Positions 1-6,937 of a stretch of 21,363 bases of DNA are shown here, one piece after another. The position numbers and the translations under genes were made by a program. The stretch lies in the NCBI GenBank assembly GCA_019418625.1, contig DYBL01000089.1, positions 1-21,363 of the forward strand. The letters run 5' to 3'. The notes below the pieces were generated by a model, which was given only the letters and a program-made list of their open reading frames with translations, made no database searches and was not told the DNA's origin. Positions within the stretch are counted from its first letter, which is position 1. The number at the start of each line of letters is the position of its first letter. This DNA comes from Clostridiales bacterium (GTDB lineage: Bacteria; Bacillota; Clostridia; Oscillospirales; Oscillospiraceae).

Positions 1-1
1 A

Positions 2-757
2 TATGACAGCGCCCGGGCCGTGGAGCGGGCAGGGCTGGAGGCCCAGATCCTGGTGCTCAACAACCAATCCCCCGCGGACGTGGCCGACTCCGCCGCCCGC
101 TTTGCCGCGGCGGCCAAGCGCAGCCAGATCATCTTCCTGCCCGGCGGCTTCTCCGGCGGCGACGAGCCCGACGGCTCCGGCAAGTTCATCACCGCCTTCT
201 TCCGCAATCCGGAGGTGTCCGACGCCACCCACGACCTGCTCAAGAACCGGGATGGATTGATGCTGGGCATCTGCAACGGCTTCCAGGCGCTCATCAAGCT
301 GGGCCTGGTGCCCTTCGGCGAGATCCGGGACATGGATGACAAGTGCCCCACCCTCAGCTACAACGTGATCGGACGCCACCAGTCCAGGATCGTCCGCACC
401 CGCATCGCCTCCAACCGCTCCCCCTGGCTGAGCCGGATGCAGGTGGGCGACATCGTCAGCGTGCCCATCTCCCACGGCGAGGGCCGGTTCCTGTGTCCGC
501 CGGAGCTCCTTGCCCGGCTGGCGGAAAACGGGCAGATCGCCACCCAGTACGTGGACCTTTCCGGCACGCCCACCATGGACGTCGCCTTCAACCCCAACGG
601 CTCTGTGTGGGCCGTGGAGGGCATCACCTCTCCCGACGGGCGTGTTCTCGGCAAGATGGGCCACGCCGAGCGGGTGGGCCCCGGCCTCTATCAGAACGTG
701 CCCGGTGACTATGAGCTGCACCTGTTCGACTCTGCCCGGGATTACTTCAACATTTAA
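2..757 (+). CDS. purL: Phosphoribosylformylglycinamidine synthase, C-terminal glutaminase part (partial at left edge)
   Basis: This is the 3' end of a large FGAM synthase gene whose beginning lies left of the window; the reading frame is open from base 2. The visible 251 residues are the class I glutamine amidotransferase domain, which releases ammonia from glutamine for the fourth step of purine synthesis (FGAR to FGAM, ATP-dependent, cytosolic). The opening YDSARAVERAG matches the start of this domain in PurL/PurQ. FLPGGFSGGDE is the oxyanion/glycine turn, LGICNGFQ holds the catalytic Cys nucleophile, and GHAERV near the end supplies the His and Glu of the triad. The end YELHLFDSARDYFNI is typical of long single-chain or clostridial PurL. 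A GTG in frame at 20 could be mistaken for a start, but homology continues to its left. The next gene, guaB, is also purine metabolism. No terminator is seen between them, but guaB has its own promoter-like sequence. Confidence 0.93.
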   Translation, partial: YDSARAVERAGLEAQILVLNNQSPADVADSAARFAAAAKRSQIIFLPGGFSGGDEPDGSGKFITAFFRNPEVSDATHDLLKNRDGLMLGICNGFQALIKLGLVPFGEIRDMDDKCPTLSYNVIGRHQSRIVRTRIASNRSPWLSRMQVGDIVSVPISHGEGRFLCPPELLARLAENGQIATQYVDLSGTPTMDVAFNPNGSVWAVEGITSPDGRVLGKMGHAERVGPGLYQNVPGDYELHLFDSARDYFNI

Positions 758-758
758 G

Positions 759-786
759 TTGCTTTTCCACAAAAATGTGGTAACAT
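759..786 (+). promoter_or_regulatory. Promoter of guaB, with a 14-bp dyad in its spacer
   Basis: TTGCTT (759-764) and TAACAT (781-786) are separated by 16 bp. The spacer contains the inverted repeat CCACA-AAAA-TGTGG (767-780), with no T-run after it, so it fits an operator or a chance dyad better than a terminator for purL. It is followed by the ribosome site GAGGTGG (806-812) and ATG at 817. Confidence 0.5.
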
Positions 787-816
787 AGTACCAATATTTC
801 GAAACGAGGTGGCCTC

Positions 817-2328
817 ATGGCATATTATTTCAGTGAACCGTCCCATACTTTCAGTGAATACCTGCTGGTGCCCGGCTACTCTTCCTCCGAGTGCATCCCC
901 GCCAACGTCTCCCTCAAGACGCCGGTGGTCAAGTTCAAGAAGGGCGAGGAGTGCCCCCTGACCATGAACGTGCCCATGGTTTCTGCCGTCATGCAGGCCG
1001 TGTCCGGTGAAAAAATGGGCATTGGTCTGGCCCGTGAGGGCGGCATCGCCTTCATCTATGTCTCCCAGCCCATTGCCGAGCAGGCCGAAATGGTCCGCAA
1101 GGTGAAAAACTACAAGGCCGGCTTCGTCACCAGTGACTCCAACCTGCGTGTGGGCGACACGCTGGCCGATGTGCTGGCTCTCAAGGAGCGCACCGGCCAC
1201 TCCACCATGGCCGTCACCGACGACGGCACCGGCACCGGCAAGCTGCTGGGCCTGGTCACCAGCCGGGACTACCGTGTCAGCCGCATGGATCCCTCCACCC
1301 CCGTCAGCGAGTTCATGACCCCGGTGGAAAAGCTCATCTTCGCCCCCGAGGGCACCAGCCTGAAGGTGGCCAACGACATCATCTGGGACCACAAGCTCAA
1401 CGCCCTGCCCATCGTCTCCGACGACGGCCATCTGGTGAGCTTCGTGTTCCGCAAGGACTATGACTCCCACAAGGGCAACCCCCTGGAGCTGCTGGACTCC
1501 CAGAAGCGCTACGTGGTGGGCGCCGGTATCAACACCCGTGACTACGCCGAGCGAGTACCCGCTCTGGTGGAGGCCGGCGTGGATGTGCTGGTCATCGACT
1601 CCTCCGAGGGCTACTCCGAGTGGCAGCTGCGCACCCTCAAGTGGATCCGCGAGCACTACGGTGACACTGTGAAGGTGGGCGCCGGCAACGTGGTGGACGG
1701 CGAGGGCTTCCGCTTCCTGGCGGACGCGGGCGCCGACTTCGTCAAGATCGGCATCGGCGGCGGCTCCATCTGCATCACCCGCGAGACCAAGGGCATCGGC
1801 CGCGGCCAGGCCACCGCCGTCATCGACGTGGCTGCCGAGCGGGACAAGTACTTTGAAGAGACCGGCGTGTACGTGCCCATCTGTGCCGACGGCGGCATCG
1901 TCCAGGACTACCACATCACCCTGGCTCTGGCCATGGGCGCCGACTTCTGCATGCTGGGCCGGTACTTCTCCCGGTTCGACGAGTCCCCCACCAGCAAGGT
2001 ACTCATCGGCGGCAGCTACATGAAGGAGTACTGGGGCGAGGGCAGCGCCCGTGCCCGCAACTGGCAGCGCTACGATCTGGGCGGCGCCGCCAAGCTCTCC
2101 TTTGAAGAGGGCGTGGACTCCTACGTGCCCTACGCCGGTGCTCTGAGCGACGGCATGGCCACCACCCTGGCCAAGGTCCGCTCCACCATGTGCAACTGCG
2201 GCGCGCTGACCATCCCCGAGCTGCGCCAAAAGGCCAAGCTGACGCTGGTGTCCGCCGTGTCCATTGTGGAAGGCGGCGCACACGACGTGCTGCTGAAAGA
2301 CACCACCAATTCCGGCAACCGGAACTAA
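817..2328 (+). CDS. guaB: IMP dehydrogenase, Tritrichomonas foetus-like divergent type
   Basis: Catalyses NAD-dependent oxidation of IMP to XMP, the committed step to GMP, in the cytosol. The protein has 503 residues: an (beta/alpha)8 barrel interrupted at about residues 100-220 by a CBS pair (VTDDGTGTGKLLGLVTSRDY is the first CBS). The catalytic loop GGGSICITR places the nucleophile at Cys319; the phosphate loop is ICADGG (355-360) and the mobile flap carries Arg418-Tyr419 in NWQRYD. As I recall the T. foetus enzyme, it also has 503 residues with Cys319, Arg418 and Tyr419, and the C-terminal half is close to identical in wording. Ordinary bacterial GuaB reads GPGSICTTR instead. The start is supported by GAGGTGG at 806-812. 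The gene follows purL and ends at a strong terminator, so it is probably a single transcript. Confidence 0.95.
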   Translation: MAYYFSEPSHTFSEYLLVPGYSSSECIPANVSLKTPVVKFKKGEECPLTMNVPMVSAVMQAVSGEKMGIGLAREGGIAFIYVSQPIAEQAEMVRKVKNYKAGFVTSDSNLRVGDTLADVLALKERTGHSTMAVTDDGTGTGKLLGLVTSRDYRVSRMDPSTPVSEFMTPVEKLIFAPEGTSLKVANDIIWDHKLNALPIVSDDGHLVSFVFRKDYDSHKGNPLELLDSQKRYVVGAGINTRDYAERVPALVEAGVDVLVIDSSEGYSEWQLRTLKWIREHYGDTVKVGAGNVVDGEGFRFLADAGADFVKIGIGGGSICITRETKGIGRGQATAVIDVAAERDKYFEETGVYVPICADGGIVQDYHITLALAMGADFCMLGRYFSRFDESPTSKVLIGGSYMKEYWGEGSARARNWQRYDLGGAAKLSFEEGVDSYVPYAGALSDGMATTLAKVRSTMCNCGALTIPELRQKAKLTLVSAVSIVEGGAHDVLLKDTTNSGNRN

Positions 2329-2341
2329 AGTTCTGACACCC

Positions 2342-2381
2342 AAAGAGCGGCGGCCTTGTGGGCCGCCGCTTTCGTCGTTTT
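2342..2381 (+). terminator. Rho-independent terminator of guaB
   Basis: A perfect 10-bp GC-rich stem, AGCGGCGGCC (2346-2355) with GGCCGCCGCT (2361-2370) and loop TTGTG, is followed by a T-rich tail TTCGTCGTTTT. It lies 13 bases after the guaB stop codon. Confidence 0.9.
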
Positions 2382-2424
2382 CCCGGTGATTTAATCGTTT
2401 TTCTTTTAACTTTATGGAAAAGGC

Positions 2425-2452
2425 TTGTATTTATTTTGCAATGTCTTATAAT
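2425..2452 (+). promoter_or_regulatory. Promoter of the ribokinase-like gene
   Basis: TTGTAT (2425-2430), a 16-bp spacer and a consensus TATAAT (2447-2452) sit in an AT-rich gap in otherwise GC-rich DNA, 40 bases before the chosen start codon. Confidence 0.75.
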
Positions 2453-2476
2453 GGGTAATATCCTCAGTTGACAAAC

Positions 2477-2481
2477 AGGAG
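2477..2481 (+). promoter_or_regulatory. Ribosome site that decides the ribokinase-like start
   Basis: AGGAG at 2477-2481 lies 10 bases before ATG 2492. The in-frame TTG at 2468 is upstream of this site and only about 15 bases after the -10 box, so the ATG is preferred. Confidence 0.75.
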
Positions 2482-2491
2482 TTATCAAGTC

Positions 2492-3490
2492 ATGGATCAC
2501 AAACCTCGTATTTTAGTGGTGGGCAGCTTTGTGATGGACGTCATTGCGACCACAGAGCGGGTGCCCGCCTCCGCCCAAACGGTATACGGAAAATCCTTTC
2601 ACATGGCACCCGGCGGCAAAGGCGCCAACCAGGCCCTCCAGTGCGCCCGACTGGGCGCGCAGGTCACCATGATGGGCTGCGTGGGTGACGACCTGTTCGG
2701 CCAGGCGCTGCTGGAAACGCCCCGCCAGGCGGGTGTGGACGTGAGCCGCGTGCTGGTGCACCACGGCGTCACCTCCGGCGTGGGACATGTGACGCTGGAA
2801 GTAACGGAGCACACCGCCCAGAACCGCATCATCGTCATCCCGGGCGCCAACCGCACCTTGACGGTAGAGGACGTCAGCTGGATCCGCCAGGAGATCTCCT
2901 CTTACGACATGGTGCTTTTGCAGCTGGAAGTCCCCATCGAGGTCAACCGGGCCGTGGCCCGCTGGGCCAAGGAGGCCGGCGTGCCTGTCATGCTCAACCC
3001 CGCTCCCGCCACCGACCTGGATGAAGAGCTGCTGAGCCTGGTGACCTACCTCATCCCCAATGAGCAGGAGGCCTCTGTGGAGACCGCTCTGCCCCTGCGC
3101 AGCGAAAACGGCGTGCTGGTGGAAGAGGATCTGCACGCCATTGCCCGGGCCCTTTGGGAAAAGGGCGTGGAAAACGTCATCATCACCCTGGGCGGGCAGG
3201 GCTCCGCCGTGGTGGGTGAAAACAGCATCGACTACATCCCCTGTGTCCGCATGCCCCATGTGGCAGATCCCACCGCCGCCGGTGACTCCTTCGTAGGTGC
3301 TCTGGCCGTGGGCCTCACGGTGGGCCTCAGCCGCCAGGCAGCATTGACCTTTGCCAGTCACACCGCCGCCATCACCGTCTCCCGCATGGGCGCCATGCCC
3401 TCTCTGCCCACGCTGGAAGAAGTCAAAGCGCTGCTCAAAGAGCGGGGCTGCGACACCGTCCCCCTGGCAAGCCTGGACATACTGCAATAA
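2492..3490 (+). CDS. rbsK: PfkB-family carbohydrate kinase, ribokinase-like
   Basis: A 332-residue cytosolic sugar kinase expected to phosphorylate ribose (or a related sugar or nucleoside) with ATP. PfkB signature 1 is present as GGKGANQAL at residues 41-49 after the N-terminal strand VVGSFVMDVI. NPAPA (169-173) and PNEQEA (189-194, the NxxE metal/phosphate motif) follow. Signature 2, DPTAAGDSFVGAL (259-271), contains the catalytic base Asp265, and SRMGAMPSLPT (297-307) matches the ribokinase monovalent-cation loop. Length and motif spacing are those of RbsK. No ribose transporter or RbsR/RbsD gene is near, so ribose as substrate is inferred from the family only. The gene stands alone between its own promoter and a bidirectional terminator. 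The shorter ATG start is chosen for its ribosome site. Confidence 0.85.
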   Translation: MDHKPRILVVGSFVMDVIATTERVPASAQTVYGKSFHMAPGGKGANQALQCARLGAQVTMMGCVGDDLFGQALLETPRQAGVDVSRVLVHHGVTSGVGHVTLEVTEHTAQNRIIVIPGANRTLTVEDVSWIRQEISSYDMVLLQLEVPIEVNRAVARWAKEAGVPVMLNPAPATDLDEELLSLVTYLIPNEQEASVETALPLRSENGVLVEEDLHAIARALWEKGVENVIITLGGQGSAVVGENSIDYIPCVRMPHVADPTAAGDSFVGALAVGLTVGLSRQAALTFASHTAAITVSRMGAMPSLPTLEEVKALLKERGCDTVPLASLDILQ

Positions 3491-3492
3491 TC

Positions 3493-3529
3493 AAACAAGG
3501 CCGCCGCGGAACGCGCGGCGGCCTTGTTT
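3493..3529. terminator. Bidirectional terminator between convergent genes
   Basis: A perfect 16-bp stem, AAACAAGGCCGCCGCG (3493-3508) with CGCGGCGGCCTTGTTT (3514-3529) and loop GAACG. T-runs at both ends when read from either side let it serve the plus-strand sugar kinase and the minus-strand carbonic anhydrase, whose stop codon is 8 bases away. Confidence 0.92.
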
Positions 3530-3536
3530 ATGGGTC

Positions 3537-4079
3537 TTATTCCTGGGGCGTCAGTTCGCCGGTCTCCGTATCGATCACATAGCCCCGGATGGTCACGTCC
3601 GCGGGCATGAGCGGATGGTTGCGCAGAAGGTCCACCGTCTCGGCCACGGAGCACTCCACCGTGTCAAAGCCACGGAGCCAGGCCTCAAAGTCGATGCCGC
3701 AATAGCGCATCATGTCGATGTGGTCCTGGGACACCCCCCGCTGGATCAAATGCTGGATCATGGTCTCGGCATTGATGTGCGCCACGCCGCAGTCCGTATG
3801 GCCGATGACCATCACTTCCTCCACGCCCAGCTCCACGATGCCCACCAGCAAACTCCGTACGGCGCTGTCAAAGGGGCCGGTGATCATGCCGCCGGCGTTT
3901 TTGATGAGTTTTACGTCACCGTTCTTGATGCCCAGGGCCGCCGGCAGCAGCTCCACCAGCCGGGTATCCATGCAGGTGAGGATGGCGATCTTCTTATCAG
4001 GGTATTTGCTGGTGGCAAAGCGCTTATAGGCCCCGCTTTTCACAAATTCCCGGTTGTAGGCAAGCATTTCGTCGATCAT
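3537..4079 (-). CDS. Beta-class carbonic anhydrase
   Basis: Interconverts CO2 and bicarbonate in the cytosol, supplying bicarbonate for carboxylations such as those of purine and fatty-acid synthesis. The 180-residue protein has all zinc-site and catalytic residues of beta carbonic anhydrases: CMDTR gives Cys36 and the Asp38-Arg40 dyad, and GHTDCG gives His94 and Cys97. KNAGG (60-64) is the usual conserved turn between them. It is on the short side of the family, as in the compact Gram-positive/archaeal (Cab-type) branch. The start ATG at 4077-4079 is preceded by AAAGGAAA-like purines at 4087-4096. It is transcribed away from the glycosyltransferase gene from an overlapping divergent promoter region and ends at a shared terminator. 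Confidence 0.93.
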   Translation of the reverse strand: MIDEMLAYNREFVKSGAYKRFATSKYPDKKIAILTCMDTRLVELLPAALGIKNGDVKLIKNAGGMITGPFDSAVRSLLVGIVELGVEEVMVIGHTDCGVAHINAETMIQHLIQRGVSQDHIDMMRYCGIDFEAWLRGFDTVECSVAETVDLLRNHPLMPADVTIRGYVIDTETGELTPQE

Positions 4080-4107
4080 AGACAGGTTTCCTTTCTTTTG
4101 GCGATTT

Positions 4108-4136
4108 TTGTCGTTTTTTCCATTATGCGGGATTAT
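4108..4136 (+). promoter_or_regulatory. Possible promoter of the glycosyltransferase gene
   Basis: TTGTCG (4108-4113), a 17-bp spacer and GATTAT (4131-4136) form a weaker promoter-like pair. It overlaps the divergent carbonic anhydrase promoter and would give a leader of about 130 bases. Confidence 0.35.
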
Positions 4137-4138
4137 GG
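4120..4138. repeat. Imperfect 19-bp dyad over the divergent promoters
   Basis: CCATTAT-GCGGG-ATTATGG is symmetric except for one position in each arm. It covers the -10 boxes of both divergent promoters, so it may be an operator. It may also be only the two -10 boxes facing each other. Confidence 0.4.
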
Positions 4139-4150
4139 ATGAAATTTCAA
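4122..4150 (-). promoter_or_regulatory. Promoter of the carbonic anhydrase gene
   Basis: On the minus strand TTGAAA (4150-4145) and CATAAT (4127-4122) are 17 bp apart, 43 bases upstream of the start codon. Confidence 0.55.
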
Positions 4151-4257
4151 CCAGGATGTGATAGGATTTTCAGCATGACAGACAGAGCCGCCGCTTTGCC
4201 GTGCTTCCAGGTGAACAAGCGCGGTCCAAGCGGCCCTCTGCGCTCCATTTCCCATCC

Positions 4258-4265
4258 AAAGGAGG
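4258..4265 (+). promoter_or_regulatory. Ribosome site that decides the glycosyltransferase start
   Basis: AAAGGAGG at 4258-4265 is 5 bases before ATG 4271. The open frame runs back to an ATG at 4139, but that ATG has no ribosome site and the 44 added residues do not resemble a glycosyltransferase N-terminus. Confidence 0.85.
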
Positions 4266-4270
4266 AACCT

Positions 4271-5590
4271 ATGCAGCCAACCGTCAGTATCATCGTGCCG
4301 GTCTATAACGCGGAAAAGACGCTGGAGCGGTGCGTGGACAGCATTTTGAATCAGACCTATCAGGATTTCGAGCTCTTTTTGGTGGATGACGGCAGCTCGG
4401 ACGGCTCCGGCGTGCTCTGCGACGCCTACGCCCGTCAGGACAGCCGGGTGCGGGCGTTCCACCAGGAAAACGCCGGCGTCTCCGCCGCGCGGAACCTGGC
4501 CCTGGACCGTGCTGCGGGCGAATACCTGCAATTTCTCGACAGCGACGACTGGATCACTCCCGACGCCACCTCCTCTCTGGTCCGCGCCGCCCGGGAGCAC
4601 CAGTGTGACCTGGTGATCGCCGACTTTTACCGGGTGTGCGGAGAGCGGGTGTCCCACAAGGGGGACATCGACGATCCCGTGGTGCTCACCCAGGAGGAAT
4701 ATGCCGCCCACATGATGGAAAACCCCGCCGATTTCTATTACGGGGTGCTCTGGAACAAGCTCTATCGCCGGGATATCGTGGAAGCCCACCATCTGCGGAT
4801 GGATCCGGAGATCAGCTGGTGCGAGGACTTCATGTTCAACCTGGAATACATCCGCTATGCCCGGCGGTTCTACGCCCTCCAGGTGCCCATCTACTACTAT
4901 GTGAAAACCAAGGGCTCCCTGGCCTCCCAGAGCCTGAGCATCGGCAAGACCGTGCGCATGAAGCTGATGGTCTTTGAGTACTACCATCAGTTTTTCAAGA
5001 CGGTGCTGGACGAGGAGGAGTATGAGAAAAGCCGCCTGAAGGTCTACCGCTTTTTGGTGGACGCGGCAGGAGACGGCGGCGTGCCTCCCACCATCCTCCC
5101 CGGTGCCACCCGGCTGGGCACAGAGCGCATCCAGGTCAGTCCGGAGCTGCTGGAGGGCCGCAGCCTCCCCCATGATGCCTTCCGTCAGCGCAAGCTGCTG
5201 GACCGCTTGCTGGAGACCGCAGCCCTCAAGCACGACCTGTCCCTCTCCGAGGCGCGGCTGCTCTTATACCTGCGGCAGATTGACTTTGCCGCAGACCGCC
5301 GGACTCTGGCGGACTTTGCCGGCGTCTCCCGCAGTACCTTCGCTGTGCTGAGCCAGCGGCTGGCCTCCAAGGACCTTTTAAAGCTGGAGGAGGTGCGCAC
5401 CACGGAGCGGGACGAGGGCAAGCGGGTACGGGTGACGTTCCCTCCCCAGGCTGCCGCGGTGCTCTCCGACTTGGACGCCGTCCTGGCGGATTACCGGCAA
5501 ACCGCTTTTTCCGGGTTCACACCGGAGGAGCACCAGCAATATCAGCTCCTTTGGCGCCGGCTCCAGGACAATCTCCAGAAGGCACTTTGA
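4271..5590 (+). CDS. Family 2 glycosyltransferase fused to a MarR-like winged-helix domain
   Basis: The N-terminal ~250 of 439 residues are a GT-A fold, family 2 glycosyltransferase: VSIIVPVYNAEKTLERCVDS at the start, LVDDGSSDGS (37-46), the acceptor/donor motif GVSAARNLAL (69-78) and the metal-binding DSD at 90-92 in FLDSDDW. WCEDFMFN (183-190) is the usual catalytic-base region. Such enzymes move a sugar from a nucleotide sugar to cell-surface glycan at the inner membrane face. From about residue 300 the text changes to a MarR-type winged helix: a first long helix (304-322), DLSLSEARLLLYLRQ, a helix-turn-helix LADFAGVSRSTFAVLSQRLASKDLL (346-370; the recognition helix follows GVSRST), a charged wing (371-390), and a final helix pair with FTPEEHQQYQLLWRRL. 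The join is in one uninterrupted frame, so no frameshift is needed. A DNA-binding or scaffold role for the second half is inference. No close characterised fusion is known to me. Confidence 0.8.
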   Translation: MQPTVSIIVPVYNAEKTLERCVDSILNQTYQDFELFLVDDGSSDGSGVLCDAYARQDSRVRAFHQENAGVSAARNLALDRAAGEYLQFLDSDDWITPDATSSLVRAAREHQCDLVIADFYRVCGERVSHKGDIDDPVVLTQEEYAAHMMENPADFYYGVLWNKLYRRDIVEAHHLRMDPEISWCEDFMFNLEYIRYARRFYALQVPIYYYVKTKGSLASQSLSIGKTVRMKLMVFEYYHQFFKTVLDEEEYEKSRLKVYRFLVDAAGDGGVPPTILPGATRLGTERIQVSPELLEGRSLPHDAFRQRKLLDRLLETAALKHDLSLSEARLLLYLRQIDFAADRRTLADFAGVSRSTFAVLSQRLASKDLLKLEEVRTTERDEGKRVRVTFPPQAAAVLSDLDAVLADYRQTAFSGFTPEEHQQYQLLWRRLQDNLQKAL

Positions 5591-5605
5591 CCCATGCTTT
5601 TTTCC

Positions 5606-5640
5606 GCGCTCCCGGCTCAATCCGCCGGGGGCGCTTGTCT
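5606..5640 (+). terminator. Terminator after the glycosyltransferase gene
   Basis: GCGCTCCCGGC (5606-5616) pairs with GCCGGGGGCGC (5624-5634), with one T-G wobble and a 7-base loop, followed by TTGTCTTTCCC. The tail is interrupted, so efficiency is uncertain. It abuts the next promoter. Confidence 0.6.
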
Positions 5641-5662
5641 TTCCCGGGAAATATGGTATGAT
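5635..5662 (+). promoter_or_regulatory. Promoter of the PLP decarboxylase-MoxR-VWA operon
   Basis: TTGTCT (5635-5640), a 16-bp spacer and TATGAT (5657-5662), followed by the strong ribosome site TAGGAGG (5681-5687) 7 bases before ATG 5695. Confidence 0.7.
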
Positions 5663-5694
5663 ATGGATATATTATTTGATTAGGAGGTTCTCTC

Positions 5695-6894
5695 ATGGCC
5701 GATCGTCAGGTTCTGATGCAGCAATTGCAGTATCACAACAGCTTTTACCTCTATGAAGAATCCTGTATTTTAAACTCCATCCATCGTCTGAAGGACAACT
5801 TCCCCGGCGCTCAGTTCCTCTACTCCATGAAATGCAACCCCGCCGGCCGGGTGCTGGACACGGTGTTCTCCCAGGGCATCGGTGCCGACGCCGCCAGCCT
5901 GGGCGAGGTGGACGCCGCCTGGAAGCGGGGCGTGGCGCCCGATCTCATTTACTTCTCCGCTCCCGCCCGCACCGAGGCGGATCTGCGCGCTGCCTGGGGC
6001 CGCTGCGTCATCATCGCTGACAGCCTCCACGAGCTGGAGATGATCCGCCGCATCGCCGCGGAAAAGGGCGAGACGCCCGCCATCGGCGTGCGCATCAACC
6101 CGGACTTCACCTTCGCCGCCGACGAGGGCGTGGCCGGCAAGTTCGGCATCGACGAGGCTGCCCTCTGGAACGCCGACCTGAGCGGCCTGGATATCGTGGG
6201 CATCCACGTTCACGCCAAGAGCCAGGAGCTCTCCGCCGACGTGCTGGCCCACTACTACGAGAACATGTTCGCCCTCATCGAGCGGGTGCAGCAGCGCCTG
6301 GGCATCACGCTGCGCTTTGCCAACTTCGGCTCCGGCCTGGGCATCCCCTTTGCCCCCGGCGAAGAGCCGCTGGATGTGGAGGGTCTTGGAAAGCGGTTCC
6401 AGGAAATGCACCAGGCCTGCGCCCAGAAGTGGCCCCAGCTGAAGATCCTCATTGAAAGCGGCCGCTACATCGTGGGCAAGAGCGGCACCTATGTCACCCG
6501 GGTGCTGGACAAGAAGGTCTCCCACGGCAAGACATTCGTGCTGCTCTACGGCACCCTCAACGGCTTTGCCCGTCCCGCCGTGGGGGAGATGGTCCGCTCC
6601 CTTTCCGACCACCCCTTCCCCTATGAGCCCATCTTCACCCACGTCCAGGCCTCCGCGATCCTTCCCCTGACGGATCACACGGACACGGAGACCGTCACCC
6701 TGGCAGGCAACCTGTGCACCTCCGCGGACATCATCGCCCGGGACGTGACGCTGCCCCGCATGGAGATCGGCGACGGTCTGGCCCTGGACAACGCCGGCTG
6801 CTACGCCGCCGTTATGACCCCCATGCAGTTTGCCTTCCTGACCCCGCCCGCTCAGCTGTTTTTGACCGCCGACGGCCGCGTCATGGAAGCCTGA
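5695..6894 (+). CDS. Fold-type III PLP-dependent decarboxylase, LysA-like, substrate unknown
   Basis: A 399-residue member of the alanine-racemase-fold decarboxylases (diaminopimelate, arginine, carboxynorspermidine and related amino-acid decarboxylases). Lys46 in FLYSMKCNP is the PLP Schiff-base lysine. GIHVHAKSQ (169-177), the phosphate-binding glycine loop GSGLGIPF (212-219) and ESGRYIVGKSG (254-264) are the family's cofactor contacts. GNLCTSADIIA (338-348) supplies the catalytic Cys341 from the partner subunit, and DNAGCYAAVM (365-374) is the final PLP loop. True diaminopimelate decarboxylases usually have an acidic residue right after the Cys; here it is Thr, as in some decarboxylases of secondary metabolism (BtrK/PvsE type, from memory), so DAP is not assured. 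First gene of an apparent operon; the next start is about 45 bases downstream. Cytosolic, probably a dimer. Confidence 0.8.
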   Translation: MADRQVLMQQLQYHNSFYLYEESCILNSIHRLKDNFPGAQFLYSMKCNPAGRVLDTVFSQGIGADAASLGEVDAAWKRGVAPDLIYFSAPARTEADLRAAWGRCVIIADSLHELEMIRRIAAEKGETPAIGVRINPDFTFAADEGVAGKFGIDEAALWNADLSGLDIVGIHVHAKSQELSADVLAHYYENMFALIERVQQRLGITLRFANFGSGLGIPFAPGEEPLDVEGLGKRFQEMHQACAQKWPQLKILIESGRYIVGKSGTYVTRVLDKKVSHGKTFVLLYGTLNGFARPAVGEMVRSLSDHPFPYEPIFTHVQASAILPLTDHTDTETVTLAGNLCTSADIIARDVTLPRMEIGDGLALDNAGCYAAVMTPMQFAFLTPPAQLFLTADGRVMEA

Positions 6895-6937
6895 TCCCGA
6901 TTGAAACTTTGTGTGCGCCGGGCGGGAAGCGCGGCGA

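Noticed and set aside
20..757. Free-standing glutamine amidotransferase (PurQ) starting at GTG 20
   Set aside because: Homology continues upstream of 20 to the window edge and there is no ribosome site; the C-terminal wording fits single-chain PurL. A PurQ start just left of the window cannot be fully excluded.
767..780. Terminator for purL
   Set aside because: The stem is only 5 bp and no T-run follows, and it lies inside the guaB promoter spacer.
754..2343. Minus-strand frame of 529 codons opposite guaB
   Set aside because: Antisense artefact of codon use; guaB is unmistakable on the plus strand.
4139..4270. 44-codon N-terminal extension of the glycosyltransferase
   Set aside because: No ribosome site at ATG 4139, the extension runs through the leader, and AAAGGAGG precedes ATG 4271, where the GT2 fold begins.
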